This document shows, piece by piece, positions 37,666 to 46,083 of a stretch of 64,000 bases of DNA; position 1 is the first letter of the stretch; each line of letters begins with the position of its first letter. Below the pieces are notes generated by a model. The model saw nothing but the letters and a program-made list of their open reading frames with translations, did no database searches and had not been told where the DNA came from. Source of the stretch: Paenibacillus selenitireducens (lineage in GTDB: Bacteria > Bacillota > Bacilli > Paenibacillales > Paenibacillaceae); NCBI RefSeq assembly GCF_002021565.1, contig NZ_MSZX01000013.1, positions 68,803-132,802 of the forward strand, given 5' to 3'. A program made the position numbers and the translations under genes.

Positions 37666-38637
37666 TTACTTCAGCGCTTCGACCATAATGTTCGCATTAT
37701 GCCGCACCATGCCGATATACGTTCCTTCTTCCGTGCCCGGCTGCCCCATCGCATCGGAGAATAATTCTCCGCCGATGTTGACCGTGTGCCCTTTCTTCTT
37801 CGCACCTTCAATTACGGCTTCAATCGCCTTCGTAGATACGCTGGATTCCACGAACACAGCTTTGATTTGATGTTCAATCAGAAAATCACGCAGATCGCTT
37901 ACATCCTTGCTCCCATATTCCGAAGCTGTACTAATTCCTTGCAGCCCCGTAACTTCCATGCCATAGGCTCTTCCAAAATAATGAAAAGCATCATGTGCCG
38001 TCACCAGAATACGGCTGTTCTCCGGTATGGATTGAATTTGTCCCCTCACGTAATCATCCGTTTCCTGCAACTTCTTCAAATACGCTTCCGCATGTTGACG
38101 ATAATCCTCTGCATGAGCTGCATCCTCATCGATCAACGTATCCCTTACGACTTCCGTCGCGCTCATCCAATTTTTAACGTCGAACCAAATATGCGGGTCA
38201 TGCCCCTGCGCTCCTACATTCGGATCGGACAGCAGCTTATCTTCTGGAATATTTTTAGATACCGCGACAGTTGTTTTCGATGCATTCAGCTTCTCAAGAA
38301 TATCCACCATCTTGCCTTCCAAGTGAAGGCCGTTATAGAAGATGATATCCGCATCGTCCAGCTTCTTAATATCCCCTTGTGAAGCTTTATAGAGATGCGG
38401 GTCTACCCCAGGTCCCATTAATCCAATCACTTCGACGTGGTCGCCACCGACCTGCTCAACAATATCCTTGATCATACCAATCGTTGTAACCACCTGTAAC
38501 TTCCCTTCGACTTCGGCTTTGGCTTCTGTCCCCTTCGATTCCCCGCAGGCAGATAGAATCAAGACCACCCCTACAACGAACACCATCATGATAAAACGCT
38601 GGATTGACGAACTCCTGCCCTTGTACTGTAAATTCAT
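37666..38637 (-). CDS. Metal-binding lipoprotein of the Zn/Mn importer (ZnuA/MntA type)
   Basis: From the ATG at 38637 (GGGAG 12 bp upstream) the protein has 323 residues with a lipobox LSAC at Cys31. An in-frame ATG at 38661 lacks a ribosome-binding site. The cluster A-1 fold is shown by VVTTIGMIKDIVEQVGGDHV, the metal ligand His in VDPHLYKASQGDI, a second His in GHDPHIWFDVKNW, LVTAHDAFHYFGRAYGMEV and the acidic ligand near VFVESSVSTKAI. There is no long His-rich loop, which mildly favours Mn over Zn. It is the first gene of the operon. Confidence 0.92.
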   Translation of the reverse strand: MNLQYKGRSSSIQRFIMMVFVVGVVLILSACGESKGTEAKAEVEGKLQVVTTIGMIKDIVEQVGGDHVEVIGLMGPGVDPHLYKASQGDIKKLDDADIIFYNGLHLEGKMVDILEKLNASKTTVAVSKNIPEDKLLSDPNVGAQGHDPHIWFDVKNWMSATEVVRDTLIDEDAAHAEDYRQHAEAYLKKLQETDDYVRGQIQSIPENSRILVTAHDAFHYFGRAYGMEVTGLQGISTASEYGSKDVSDLRDFLIEHQIKAVFVESSVSTKAIEAVIEGAKKKGHTVNIGGELFSDAMGQPGTEEGTYIGMVRHNANIMVEALK

Positions 38638-38719
38638 AAACGTAACACACTCCCATTTCATAAATTACTTGCATATCCCCAGTTGTTTATGTTGTGCAAT
38701 TATTTTTACTCCGTGCTCA

Positions 38720-38756
38720 TTTGTTTAATATACACAAAAATGTTTCTTTGATGCAA
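38720..38756 (-). promoter_or_regulatory. Promoter of the metal importer with overlapping palindromic operator
   Basis: On the minus strand TTGCAT (38751-38756) and TATATT (38727-38732) are separated by 18 bp. The pseudo-palindrome TTTGTTTA-ATA-TACACAAA (38720-38738, one arm mismatch) covers the -10 box, where a metal-responsive repressor such as MntR or Zur would block transcription. The regulator's identity is inferred. Confidence 0.6.
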
Positions 38757-38810
38757 CTTTTTTCGTAAATTTTTTTATTTTCTACAGTCAGACTCCCTTC
38801 TTCTCACATC

Positions 38811-38840
38811 AAAAAGCCCCTGCTTTCGCAGGAGCTTTCT
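38811..38840 (-). terminator. Intrinsic terminator of the fucosidase gene
   Basis: AAGCTCCTGC and GCAGGGGCTT pair around a 4-nt loop, followed by TTTTT on the minus strand, about 27 bp past the stop codon. Confidence 0.87.
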
Positions 38841-38866
38841 CATTTCATTCTCGTTCCAATCTACTT

Positions 38867-40183
38867 CTATTCGTCCAATAATGTCAGCTCGACCACCGTG
38901 TTGCGCTCATCCGGCAACAAATACGTATAATGCTCCGGACGGCCAAAATTCATAAATGCATCTACCGAAAATTGCTCCGCATTCCAAGGAAGGCTCAAGA
39001 ACACCTCCGAACCGTCCGATAGCAACCGGGCATGCTTAATTTTCCCTGCCAACCCTGGCAAATGAATCGGCCCTACATTTTGCTCTAGCAAATGCGCATA
39101 GACCTTATTGCCTTTTTTCGTATATCGGCCCCAGTCCGGCTTCGGCAAATCCGCATTGACACAACCGTAGATACTGTCCCCGTTGGCTTGCATCCATTCC
39201 CCGACTTCAGCAAGAATCCGTAAGGATTCCGCAGGGATTTCTCCTTGTGCGTTCGGCCCTACATTCAAGAGCAGATTGCCGTTTTTGCTTACGCACTCCA
39301 CCAGCTTGCGAATGACGGTTGCCGCGGATTTATATGTCGTATCGTTCGCAGCATAACCCCAGTTATTATTTAATGTGATACAAGCTTCCCAAGGAATGGA
39401 ATTCCCCTCGTCATCCGTTAACCCGGCGGTTGGAATAATCTGCTCCGGCGAAGCAAAATCCCCTGCATAGAAGGATGGATCCGTTGTCATGATCGAGGAG
39501 CGTCCATGATTGACTTCTAGACGATTGTCCGTAATAAGATGCGGTTGAATGTCGCGAATCATCTGCACCAATTCCGTGGCTTTCCACTTCTCGCCGCTCA
39601 TCTCGCCATAAGAGAAATCGAACCACATAATATCCAGCTTGCCGTAGTTCTCTAGCAACTCACGCACTTGGCCATGCATGTATTCCAGATAACGCGGGAA
39701 TGTCTTCGGATCGCGTTGATAGGCGGAATTGTCGCGCATCGGATGATGGAGATCTCCGTAAGCCGGATAATCTTCGTGATGCCAATCGATAAGCGAATAA
39801 TAGAGCCCTACTTTCAAGCCCTCTTCGCGAAAAGCGTCAAGGAACTCACGAACCAGATCGCGTCCGCAGGCGTTCGTTGATTTATAATCCGTTAGTTGAC
39901 TGTCGAAAAGACAGAATCCGTCATGATGCTTCGCGGTCAACACGGCATATTTCATCCCGGCCTGCTTCGCGGCACGAGCCCATTCTTTTGGATTGTAACG
40001 GTCTGGTTGGAACGAGTCGAAATATGGCTGATAATCTTCTACCGATATGCGTTCGCCATTCCGAACCCATTCTCCGCGTGCTGGAATTGCATATAATCCC
40101 CAATGGATGAACATCCCGAATCGATCTTGCAAAAACCACTTCACACGTTCATTTCGCTCTGCGATACGTTGATTTTGGCTCAT
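38867..40183 (-). CDS. GH29 alpha-L-fucosidase
   Basis: This 438-residue protein has family GH29 hallmarks: RFGMFIHWGLYAIPARGEW near the start, LTAKHHDGFCLFDSQLTDY (active-site histidines), KVGLYYSLIDWHHEDYP and the nucleophile region KLDIMWFDFSYG (D189). A C-terminal beta domain follows. There is no signal peptide, so it would cleave imported fucosylated oligosaccharides in the cytoplasm. The general acid is not conserved across the family and I do not assign it. The gene is divergent from an AraC regulator, its likely controller, and no transporter gene is adjacent. Confidence 0.93.
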   Translation of the reverse strand: MSQNQRIAERNERVKWFLQDRFGMFIHWGLYAIPARGEWVRNGERISVEDYQPYFDSFQPDRYNPKEWARAAKQAGMKYAVLTAKHHDGFCLFDSQLTDYKSTNACGRDLVREFLDAFREEGLKVGLYYSLIDWHHEDYPAYGDLHHPMRDNSAYQRDPKTFPRYLEYMHGQVRELLENYGKLDIMWFDFSYGEMSGEKWKATELVQMIRDIQPHLITDNRLEVNHGRSSIMTTDPSFYAGDFASPEQIIPTAGLTDDEGNSIPWEACITLNNNWGYAANDTTYKSAATVIRKLVECVSKNGNLLLNVGPNAQGEIPAESLRILAEVGEWMQANGDSIYGCVNADLPKPDWGRYTKKGNKVYAHLLEQNVGPIHLPGLAGKIKHARLLSDGSEVFLSLPWNAEQFSVDAFMNFGRPEHYTYLLPDERNTVVELTLLDE

Positions 40184-40238
40184 ATTTTCCCCGCCTTTTC
40201 CTGTCGTATTGTTCCCATTCAGCGTACCAAAGCTATGG

Positions 40239-40275
40239 TATAATGGACAGGTACGAAAGTAACCTCCCTTCGTAC
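40239..40275. promoter_or_regulatory. Divergent regulatory region of fucosidase and araC-type gene
   Basis: A TATAAT box (40239-40244, plus strand) is followed by the inverted repeat GTACGAA-11 nt-TTCGTAC (40251-40275), within the 119-bp gap between the divergent genes. Perfect 7-bp arms and the position suggest the binding site of the AraC-type regulator. No good -35 box matches the TATAAT, as expected for an activator-dependent promoter. Confidence 0.5.
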
Positions 40276-40302
40276 AAAACTAACTTTTACAGGTGACTAC
40301 CA

Positions 40303-41139
40303 ATGAATCCTACTCTGGCTACGAAAGGCGTCTTTGACGACCTGCTGCAGAACCTGCAAATTCATCTCATCGATGCTCGGCTGACGAAATGTCCTCCGGA
40401 CTGGCGAGACTTGGATTACACGCCCAACTACAATAAGTTTTATTTGATCTGCGAAGGGGAAGGCTGGTTGCGCATCGGGGATCAGGAGTTGTATCCGAAG
40501 CCCGGTCAGCTCTGCTTCATGCCTGCTTATGTACAGCAATCCTATAATACGATCAGTGAAGACACGTATTTCAAATATTGGCTCCATTTTACCGCTCAAG
40601 TCGGATCGTTCGATTTGTTCCAGTGGTTGGATGTTCCGTTCATCGTGGATGTTCAGGATCTAGCACTTGTCGAGTCTTGGTTCCAGCAGCTCGCTGTGCT
40701 TGTGGATCAGTCCTCGATCCTTGCTCGCTTGCAAGAAAAAGCCATCCTGCTGCAGCTTATCGCGTATTTTCTCGAACAAGTGCCGGTGAATATTGTTCAT
40801 GCGCGCATGGAAGAAATGGATCGACTAACGCAAATCCAGCAATTCATCGAATCCCGTCTCCATACGCAAATCACCGTCGAGCATATGGCGAAGTCCTTTC
40901 ATTTGCACCCGAACTACTTTATTAAATACTTCAAGAAGCATTTCGGAATGCCTCCGTTGAAATATATGCGCCAGAAGCGTATCCAACAAGTCAAACGCCT
41001 ATTAACCTCTACGGATCTCAGCGTGAAGGAAATTGCTGACGCCACAGGTTTTGATGACACGAATCATCTGGGCAAAATTTTTCGCAAAGAGACTGGACAT
41101 AGTCCAACCTCTTATCGTGCTCAGTTTCAAGTGAAATGA
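40303..41139 (+). CDS. AraC-family transcriptional regulator, divergent from fucosidase
   Basis: The 278-residue protein has an N-terminal cupin-like sensing domain (about 20-110; YLICEGEGWLRIGDQELYPKPGQLCFMPA begins at about 47) and a C-terminal double helix-turn-helix (about 180-278; ITVEHMAKSFHLHPNYFIKY, then SVKEIADATGFDDTNHLGKI and FRKETGHSPTSYR). Such proteins usually activate adjacent sugar-catabolic genes on sugar binding. The GTACGAA inverted repeat between the genes is a candidate site. Confidence 0.92.
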   Translation: MNPTLATKGVFDDLLQNLQIHLIDARLTKCPPDWRDLDYTPNYNKFYLICEGEGWLRIGDQELYPKPGQLCFMPAYVQQSYNTISEDTYFKYWLHFTAQVGSFDLFQWLDVPFIVDVQDLALVESWFQQLAVLVDQSSILARLQEKAILLQLIAYFLEQVPVNIVHARMEEMDRLTQIQQFIESRLHTQITVEHMAKSFHLHPNYFIKYFKKHFGMPPLKYMRQKRIQQVKRLLTSTDLSVKEIADATGFDDTNHLGKIFRKETGHSPTSYRAQFQVK

Positions 41140-41240
41140 GCGCCTGCCTGGATAATAACGTATAGAACACGGATTAATTCGTATCCTATGAACAAAAGGT
41201 AGTTGGCATGCTTGATAACCTCTGCCGCATAGGAGGCCCT

Positions 41241-42035
41241 ATGAAATTATCCGAACTCAATCCGCATCGCCCGTGGCCCTTGCCTGCTTCCCCATGGATC
41301 ATGTCTCAGGTCTGGCGGCATGTTACGTTCCTCCATTGGGCGATCGAACCTTCGATCCTTGCACCCTTTATACCGGAAGACCTCATCCTAGATACCTACC
41401 AGGGCAAGGCCTGGATTTCCTATAGCTGTCTGAACGTATATCACGCAAAACTTCGGTTCGTCCCTCCCGTTCCGGGCATGCTCTCTTTCAACCAAATTAA
41501 TATACGTACCTATGTCCGATCCGCTGAAGGAAAACCCGGCGTGTATTTTCTCAAAATCGGAGCTACCAATCGTTTCGTGACCTTCGGTTGTTCCACGTTC
41601 ATGCATCTGCCCTTCGTGCATAACAACTACCAACTCACCACGGCGGCACCCGCAGCACATCAGAAATTCGGCGCCGTTCATATTGCTTGTGCTTTCCCCG
41701 AGCAGGAAGTGCTGCGATGTGTAGTGACACCCGTCTCTCAGCCCTATCCAGCTACTGCCTATCCTTTGACGACATGGCTAACCGAGCGCTACAGCATGTA
41801 TACGGACGCGCAGCATCCCTTTCCATTACGGGAACAGACCACACCGGGGACTTCTCAGATCCTGATCTGTGAAGTCACGCACCATCCCTGGACATTGCAA
41901 GATGCTGATATCACAGTGGAGTCGAATTCGCTATTAGCTCCTTATGGATTTGATCTGTCCAAGGCCCCATCCCTTGTCACTTACACAAAGGAACTGAAGG
42001 CCTATATTTGGGGATTTCGGAATATTTCACTTTAG
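41241..42035 (+). CDS. DUF2071 (YqjF-like) protein
   Basis: Starting at the ATG behind AGGAGG (41231-41236) gives 264 residues; an upstream in-frame start at 41208 lacks such a site. The sequence PWIMSQVWRHVTFLHWAIEP, then PEDLILDTYQGKAWIS and GVYFLKIGATNRF follows the DUF2071 family, an acetoacetate-decarboxylase-like fold of unknown function. The final 4 bp overlap the end of the convergent GNAT gene. No functional partner is obvious. Confidence 0.88.
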   Translation: MKLSELNPHRPWPLPASPWIMSQVWRHVTFLHWAIEPSILAPFIPEDLILDTYQGKAWISYSCLNVYHAKLRFVPPVPGMLSFNQINIRTYVRSAEGKPGVYFLKIGATNRFVTFGCSTFMHLPFVHNNYQLTTAAPAAHQKFGAVHIACAFPEQEVLRCVVTPVSQPYPATAYPLTTWLTERYSMYTDAQHPFPLREQTTPGTSQILICEVTHHPWTLQDADITVESNSLLAPYGFDLSKAPSLVTYTKELKAYIWGFRNISL

Positions 42036-42478
42036 AGAGAGCCTACATTTACAGACATGTATACGTCGACAGGATCCTCTCGATCAACTTTAAAACCAAA
42101 CCGTTCATAAAGACGTCTAGCAGCGCTTCCTTGCAAGACGTTTAAGGTTACACGCTTTCCTTTTACATCATCTTGTGCAAGCAGCCCTTGTAATACTTGA
42201 CTACCGATCCCTGCACCTTGGTAATTGGGATGAATATAGAAATGTTCCAATAGATACCCCTCTAACATGGGTTTAAAGGCTATGCAGCCAACAAAAAAAG
42301 AATCTGCCTCCATGATCCACGTATGAACGGGATCAAATGTATTACGGAAGCGTTGACGAACCTTTTCTTCATCGAACCTTCCTAACCTCGTTAAATCATC
42401 ACGCAATACAATGGCCCGCAAATCGGCAATTGTCTCCATATCAGATTTTTGGGATTGGCGAAGGGTAATCTGTTCCAT
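42032..42478 (-). CDS. GNAT-family N-acetyltransferase
   Basis: I use the ATG at 42478 (AAGGAG 12 bp upstream), giving 148 residues; an in-frame TTG at 42490 directly abuts the ribosome-binding site. Acetyl-CoA binding is indicated by the A-motif FYIHPNYQGAGIGSQVLQGL (Q/RxxGxG/A type), followed by VTLNVLQGSAARRLYERFGF with the conserved Tyr. The substrate is unknown. It converges with the DUF2071 gene with a 4-bp end overlap. Confidence 0.88.
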   Translation of the reverse strand: MEQITLRQSQKSDMETIADLRAIVLRDDLTRLGRFDEEKVRQRFRNTFDPVHTWIMEADSFFVGCIAFKPMLEGYLLEHFYIHPNYQGAGIGSQVLQGLLAQDDVKGKRVTLNVLQGSAARRLYERFGFKVDREDPVDVYMSVNVGSL

Positions 42479-42530
42479 CCAAAGTAACAACTCCTTATTC
42501 TTGAATCAAACAACAGAATCGTGCAGCAAC

Positions 42531-42560
42531 AAAAAGCATGAGTCTTAAGCTCATGCTTTC
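42531..42560. terminator. Terminator downstream of ywbE
   Basis: AAAGCATGAG and CTCATGCTTT form a 10-bp stem, with T-rich sequence on the minus-strand side. It probably ends the IF-3 paralog/ywbE transcript before the GNAT gene. Confidence 0.75.
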
Positions 42561-42574
42561 CTTGTCATTACGGT

Positions 42575-42700
42575 GAGAAAAATCTCTACCCTCGGTCCAT
42601 TCCAATTAGAGCAACCGCTTGTAGAGGTCGTTTTTATCGCCAAATCGAATTTTTTTTCGTTTCGATACGTCGAAACTTTTATACATTCTATTGGGGTAAA
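42575..42700 (+). repeat. Two-hairpin interspersed element, copy A
   Basis: The copy reads GAGAAAAATCTCTACCCTCG, then GTCCATTCCAATTAGAGCAA, CCGCTTGTAGAGGTC, a spacer with TATCGCCAAATCGAAT, and TACGTCGAAACTTTTATACA followed by TTCTATTGGGGTAAA. The stem ATCTCTA/TAGAGGT keeps pairing through one wobble. A GTTTCGA/TCGAAAC stem is special to this copy. Its right end overlaps the ywbE stop codon. Confidence 0.85.
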
Positions 42701-42885
42701 ATATGTTTCACTCGCCCGACCTGCCCGCTGCTTAAGCGTACTTTGATCCCGTGCGGGTGCTGAGGCGAATTGGTTAGAATATCTTTGACTGTTCCCCGAG
42801 TAAGATTCCCGGTTCGCTGATCCTGCTTCAACACAATGTCCACCTCGATACCCGGTCGGATATTGGCGCGTATTTGTCCACTCAT
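42688..42885 (-). CDS. ywbE: YwbE-family small protein
   Basis: The 65-residue protein reads SGQIRANIRPGIEVDIVLKQ near the start, with DQRTGNLTRGTVKDILTNS and ends GHVG-like as SSGQVGRVKHILPQ. This is the DUF2196/YwbE family, an SH3-like small domain of unknown function. AAAAGGAAG precedes the ATG. It lies 15 bp after the IF-3 paralog gene in an apparent operon. The stop codon TAG lies inside the end of an interspersed repeat, so the C-terminus may have been trimmed or created by the insertion. Confidence 0.9.
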   Translation of the reverse strand: MSGQIRANIRPGIEVDIVLKQDQRTGNLTRGTVKDILTNSPQHPHGIKVRLSSGQVGRVKHILPQ

Positions 42886-42900
42886 GCTGTCACTTCCTTT

Positions 42901-43392
42901 TTAGCCTTTTGCCTTTACGATGGCGATCACTTGCTTCCCGCTCACTTGAATGCCTTTGTCTAAGCGGCCGACCAGAGCAAGATCGCGGACAAGTTCTTCC
43001 ACCAGCTTCTTGGCCGGGTCTGTTTTCTTCTTATCCACGAGCACCGTCAGCTGCACGTCATTGCCAGCGGTTAGAATACGTTCGGCTTGACGCTTCTTCG
43101 TATCATAATCATGCTCTTCAATGCCGGCATTCATACGGATTTCTTTGAGTTTTGTCCCTGCTGCAGCTTTCCGATCCTTTTGCTTGTCTTTATTCTGCGC
43201 AGTTTTATAATCTGACTGACTTACCAATTTGCAGGGTGGGGGACTGGACATCAAGGACATACAGACCAAGTCTACTTTAAGCTCCTTAGCCATCTTCAAA
43301 GCTTCTTTGGTCGGAACAACCCCGAGGTCCTCCCCATTCACGCCCGTCAACTGGACTTCGGATGCTTTTATTTTCTCATTCATAATCACCAT
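42901..43392 (-). CDS. Divergent translation initiation factor IF-3 paralog
   Basis: The 163-residue protein follows IF-3 in order. The N-domain reads NEKIKASEVQLTGVNGEDLG, then APPVCK-like SPPPCKLVSQSDYK and a basic linker with KDKQKDRKAAAGTKLKEIRM. The C-domain reads AGIEEHDYDTKKRQAERILT and ends VSGKQVIAIVKAKG. The usual strand and Arg motif VTIRFRGRE is replaced by LTVLVDKKKTDP, so contact with 16S rRNA may differ. A normal infC is normally linked to rpmI/rplT, which are absent here. Hence this is probably a second copy with a specialised ribosome role. GGAGG precedes the ATG. Confidence 0.85.
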   Translation of the reverse strand: MVIMNEKIKASEVQLTGVNGEDLGVVPTKEALKMAKELKVDLVCMSLMSSPPPCKLVSQSDYKTAQNKDKQKDRKAAAGTKLKEIRMNAGIEEHDYDTKKRQAERILTAGNDVQLTVLVDKKKTDPAKKLVEELVRDLALVGRLDKGIQVSGKQVIAIVKAKG

Positions 43393-43417
43393 AACAGGAC
43401 CTCCAGCTTCTTATTCC

Positions 43418-43924
43418 TTACCACATGCCCTTCGGCATCAAGAATACGAGCGGAAGGACGATCACTAAGATTAATAATAACGTACGGAACACGATTTCCG
43501 CAAAAGACCCCGTATCGATCGCCGCAAATTTGGGCAGCAGACGAAATCTTTTTTTCCAAGGCCATAATAGCGCTACACCTTGTTCATTCAGCATATCAAT
43601 CAACGGATGTGAAGCATAGGAAAGCATGCAGGTCCAATAGAAAAAATTCGGCAACGGGGACAACAGAAAGTGGAGCCCAATCAGAACCAAAAGCGAATGC
43701 GTAAGCGTCCGATGTTTCACGCCAAGAAAATGCAAGATGGAAGATAATGGCAAGAAGATCTTGGCCATCGTGGATCCCTTCTTATCGATATCGGCGAGCG
43801 GTCCAGCTAGACATCCAATAAGCAATGCAGCTCCAGACTCCCATGTCAATAAAGGTTGATGAAAATAAATCATGGTGCATTCCGCAGCCAAGGCACCTGC
43901 TAGGCTGTGCGTTTTCTGAAGCAT
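43418..43924 (-). CDS. YdjM-type membrane-bound metal-dependent hydrolase (DUF457)
   Basis: The 168-residue membrane protein has four or five hydrophobic stretches and the family motifs KTHSLAGALAAE (early His), GPLADIDKKGS (Asp pair), HRTLTHSLL (His cluster) and YASHPLIDMLNEQGVALLWPW. These match the LexA-induced YdjM family of predicted inner-membrane hydrolases, whose substrate is not established. GGAGGA precedes the ATG. It lies 25 bp upstream of the IF-3 paralog and may be in the same transcript. Confidence 0.88.
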   Translation of the reverse strand: MLQKTHSLAGALAAECTMIYFHQPLLTWESGAALLIGCLAGPLADIDKKGSTMAKIFLPLSSILHFLGVKHRTLTHSLLVLIGLHFLLSPLPNFFYWTCMLSYASHPLIDMLNEQGVALLWPWKKRFRLLPKFAAIDTGSFAEIVFRTLLLILVIVLPLVFLMPKGMW

Positions 43925-44005
43925 AATAAGTCCTCCGTGTTTCTACTAAGCTGTCTTATCCATCGAACAAGAGAACCATATTATAGCAAACATATGATCG
44001 CATGA

Positions 44006-44956
44006 CTATTGAATTTGCTGAAGAATAAAATTTAGCACCTTACGGATATGCTTATCTCCCGGCCAATGGCCGCTAAAAGGATAATTAATGATTTGTTTTG
44101 GTGCAGAAACTCGATTATACATCGCATACACAGATTCCGGCGGACAGATCGGGTCTTTAAACCCAACACACACCAGAATAGGGATCTCAATCCGGTCTGC
44201 AAGATTTTTGTTATCAAAATAACTTAGCGTACGAAGAGCTGCCTGTAAATGATCCGGGTATTGCGCCACGTAGGTAGCTACCTCGGATATCGAACCCGAA
44301 GAATTAAAAACCGCCCAATCCAGATGGCACATATTCGGGATATCCGCTACGGCGAACGCATGTCTGCAGCCTAGTGCGCTAACGGCAAGAGCTAACCCGC
44401 CGCCCTGGCTCCCCCCGACGACACCCACACGATCCGCATCCACTTCCGGCTGCTCCCGTACCCAGTCGATCGCGCGAATGGCGTCCGTAATTATCCATTT
44501 ATAGTAACTATCTTCAGGGCTGAGAATCCCCTTCGTCATCCACCCACTCGTCTTGCCTTGCTGTTGAGGCGTCAAATCGCCCGTGTCTCCGCTCTGACCG
44601 CGTACATCGATGGAGAACACGGCGAAACCGCTCATGAGGTACGCAGCGAAATGCTCTGGCAACCCTTTATTTCCGTGATAACCATGATAATTAACGATAC
44701 AAGGATACGATGTCTTGCCGAACACCGTCGGTACCATGTAATGCCCATGAATAGGTGTCCCGTCAATGCCTTGATAGACGACATGATACGCATCGACGCC
44801 GCTCATCGGTGTATCCATACGTTCTCGGGAACTATGTAAAGGCGTATTCCGTGTTTCTTCCAGAACCTTGGACCAGAATACGTCCAAATCTTCCGGTGTG
44901 GTTACATCTGGTTTGTAATTCTCTAATTCTGCAATCCGCTGTTCGATGAAATTCAT
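44006..44956 (-). CDS. CE7 acetyl esterase (acetylxylan esterase / cephalosporin-C deacetylase type)
   Basis: This 316-residue alpha/beta hydrolase has the CE7 signatures RGQSGDTGD, the nucleophile elbow GGSQGGG (S183) and, near the end, the catalytic Asp in CVGFKDPICPPES and His in FSGHWPGD. The beta-interface loop expected for hexameric CE7 enzymes is present at the usual length. There is no signal peptide. It would remove acetyl groups from imported xylo-oligosaccharides or related acetylated substrates. It stands alone with a GATAGGAG site. Confidence 0.93.
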   Translation of the reverse strand: MNFIEQRIAELENYKPDVTTPEDLDVFWSKVLEETRNTPLHSSRERMDTPMSGVDAYHVVYQGIDGTPIHGHYMVPTVFGKTSYPCIVNYHGYHGNKGLPEHFAAYLMSGFAVFSIDVRGQSGDTGDLTPQQQGKTSGWMTKGILSPEDSYYKWIITDAIRAIDWVREQPEVDADRVGVVGGSQGGGLALAVSALGCRHAFAVADIPNMCHLDWAVFNSSGSISEVATYVAQYPDHLQAALRTLSYFDNKNLADRIEIPILVCVGFKDPICPPESVYAMYNRVSAPKQIINYPFSGHWPGDKHIRKVLNFILQQIQ

Positions 44957-45156
44957 AGTATTACGACTCCTATCTTTTTGTCATAGTATATGATAGCTAA
45001 TCAACACAAAATTTCTATCTTTTTCCATTAAAAACGTCTCATACTATAGAGTAAAAATAAGGTTCCCATGTTTAGTTGTATTCTTTTGATCATTCGATGT
45101 CAATAAAAGAGGAGGAAGGCATACATTCAAGTCGGAGTCTGTCCTTCATTTGAGCG

Positions 45157-45195
45157 CAAAAAAAAGCGAAAGTGGCTATATCCCCATCTTCGCTC
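45157..45195 (-). terminator. Terminator of the tyrosine phosphatase gene
   Basis: AGCGAA pairs with TTCGCT, extended by a looser inner stem, followed on the minus strand by eight T residues, about 15 bp past the stop codon. Confidence 0.8.
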
Positions 45196-45209
45196 TTTCG
45201 AATTTCGAT

Positions 45210-45953
45210 CTATTCCATCATTCTGCGCTTTAAGGCATCAATCTCGTCAGGAGATATGCCGATGTAACGAAGATAACCATCTGCTCCATGATACGTCGAC
45301 TCCATGTATTCTAGCATTTGCAGCATTCCTTCCGGCTCGCTACCCAAGAACATATCATACTGCTCCTCCGTTAGCTGTGCGGGACGATGTGCGCGCAAAG
45401 CCGGCATAATCGCTTGTAGACGCTCTGTTGTCAACGCGTAATCTTGAGCAATAACTTCATGGGAGACCCCAGCAAGGCTTAAGAGCAGCGCCGATATTAC
45501 ACCCGTACGGTCTTTTCCTGCCGTGCAGTGGTATAGCACAATTCCGTCCTTGGAACGCGCAATGATCTGCATGACCGAACGAATCGCCTGCTGGGAGTCG
45601 TCGAGCATTCCCATATACATCTCTGCCAGGTTCTGAGGCAATTGTTCTGTGCTAATTCCCATGTTCCCCGAAATCAGCGAAATATTCGTATAAGCCACAT
45701 CCGTACCGGCTGCGAACACGTTCGGTGCTTGCGCCACTTCTTCCTCATATCGTAAATCGATCATCTGGCTCACGCCTAAATCGATGAGCTCTTGGCGATC
45801 TGCTGCGGTCAGTTTATGCAGGCTGTCCGCCCGCAATACTTTCCGCCAAGCCGTTTCTTGACCAGAGGCCGTCGGATAACCGCCTAAATCCCGGACATTG
45901 CATGCCCCTTCTAACGTAATGTCGCGATTCCATGTGGGGATCGTCGTGTTCAT
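45210..45953 (-). CDS. Tyrosine-protein phosphatase (DSP/PTP-like)
   Basis: The 247-residue protein has the phosphatase loop YHCTAGKDRTG (CX5R, nucleophile C143). The early motif ACNVRDLGGYPT and RADSLHKLT, with the later QMIDLRYEEEV, identify the Y_phosphatase3 group related to LipA/IphP-type enzymes that act on phosphotyrosine or phosphoinositides. AAAAGGAG precedes the ATG. It is monocistronic between two terminators; substrates are unknown. Confidence 0.92.
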   Translation of the reverse strand: MNTTIPTWNRDITLEGACNVRDLGGYPTASGQETAWRKVLRADSLHKLTAADRQELIDLGVSQMIDLRYEEEVAQAPNVFAAGTDVAYTNISLISGNMGISTEQLPQNLAEMYMGMLDDSQQAIRSVMQIIARSKDGIVLYHCTAGKDRTGVISALLLSLAGVSHEVIAQDYALTTERLQAIMPALRAHRPAQLTEEQYDMFLGSEPEGMLQMLEYMESTYHGADGYLRYIGISPDEIDALKRRMME

Positions 45954-46083
45954 TCACAATTCGCTCCTTTTCCCGTCGTGATGAGTTTTGTCCGTACACC
46001 CTATTTAAAATAGTATACACTACTTGGACATTTGATTCCTTTGCCATATTTGTGAAAATCCAATTTTTAGGGAATCTCATCAA

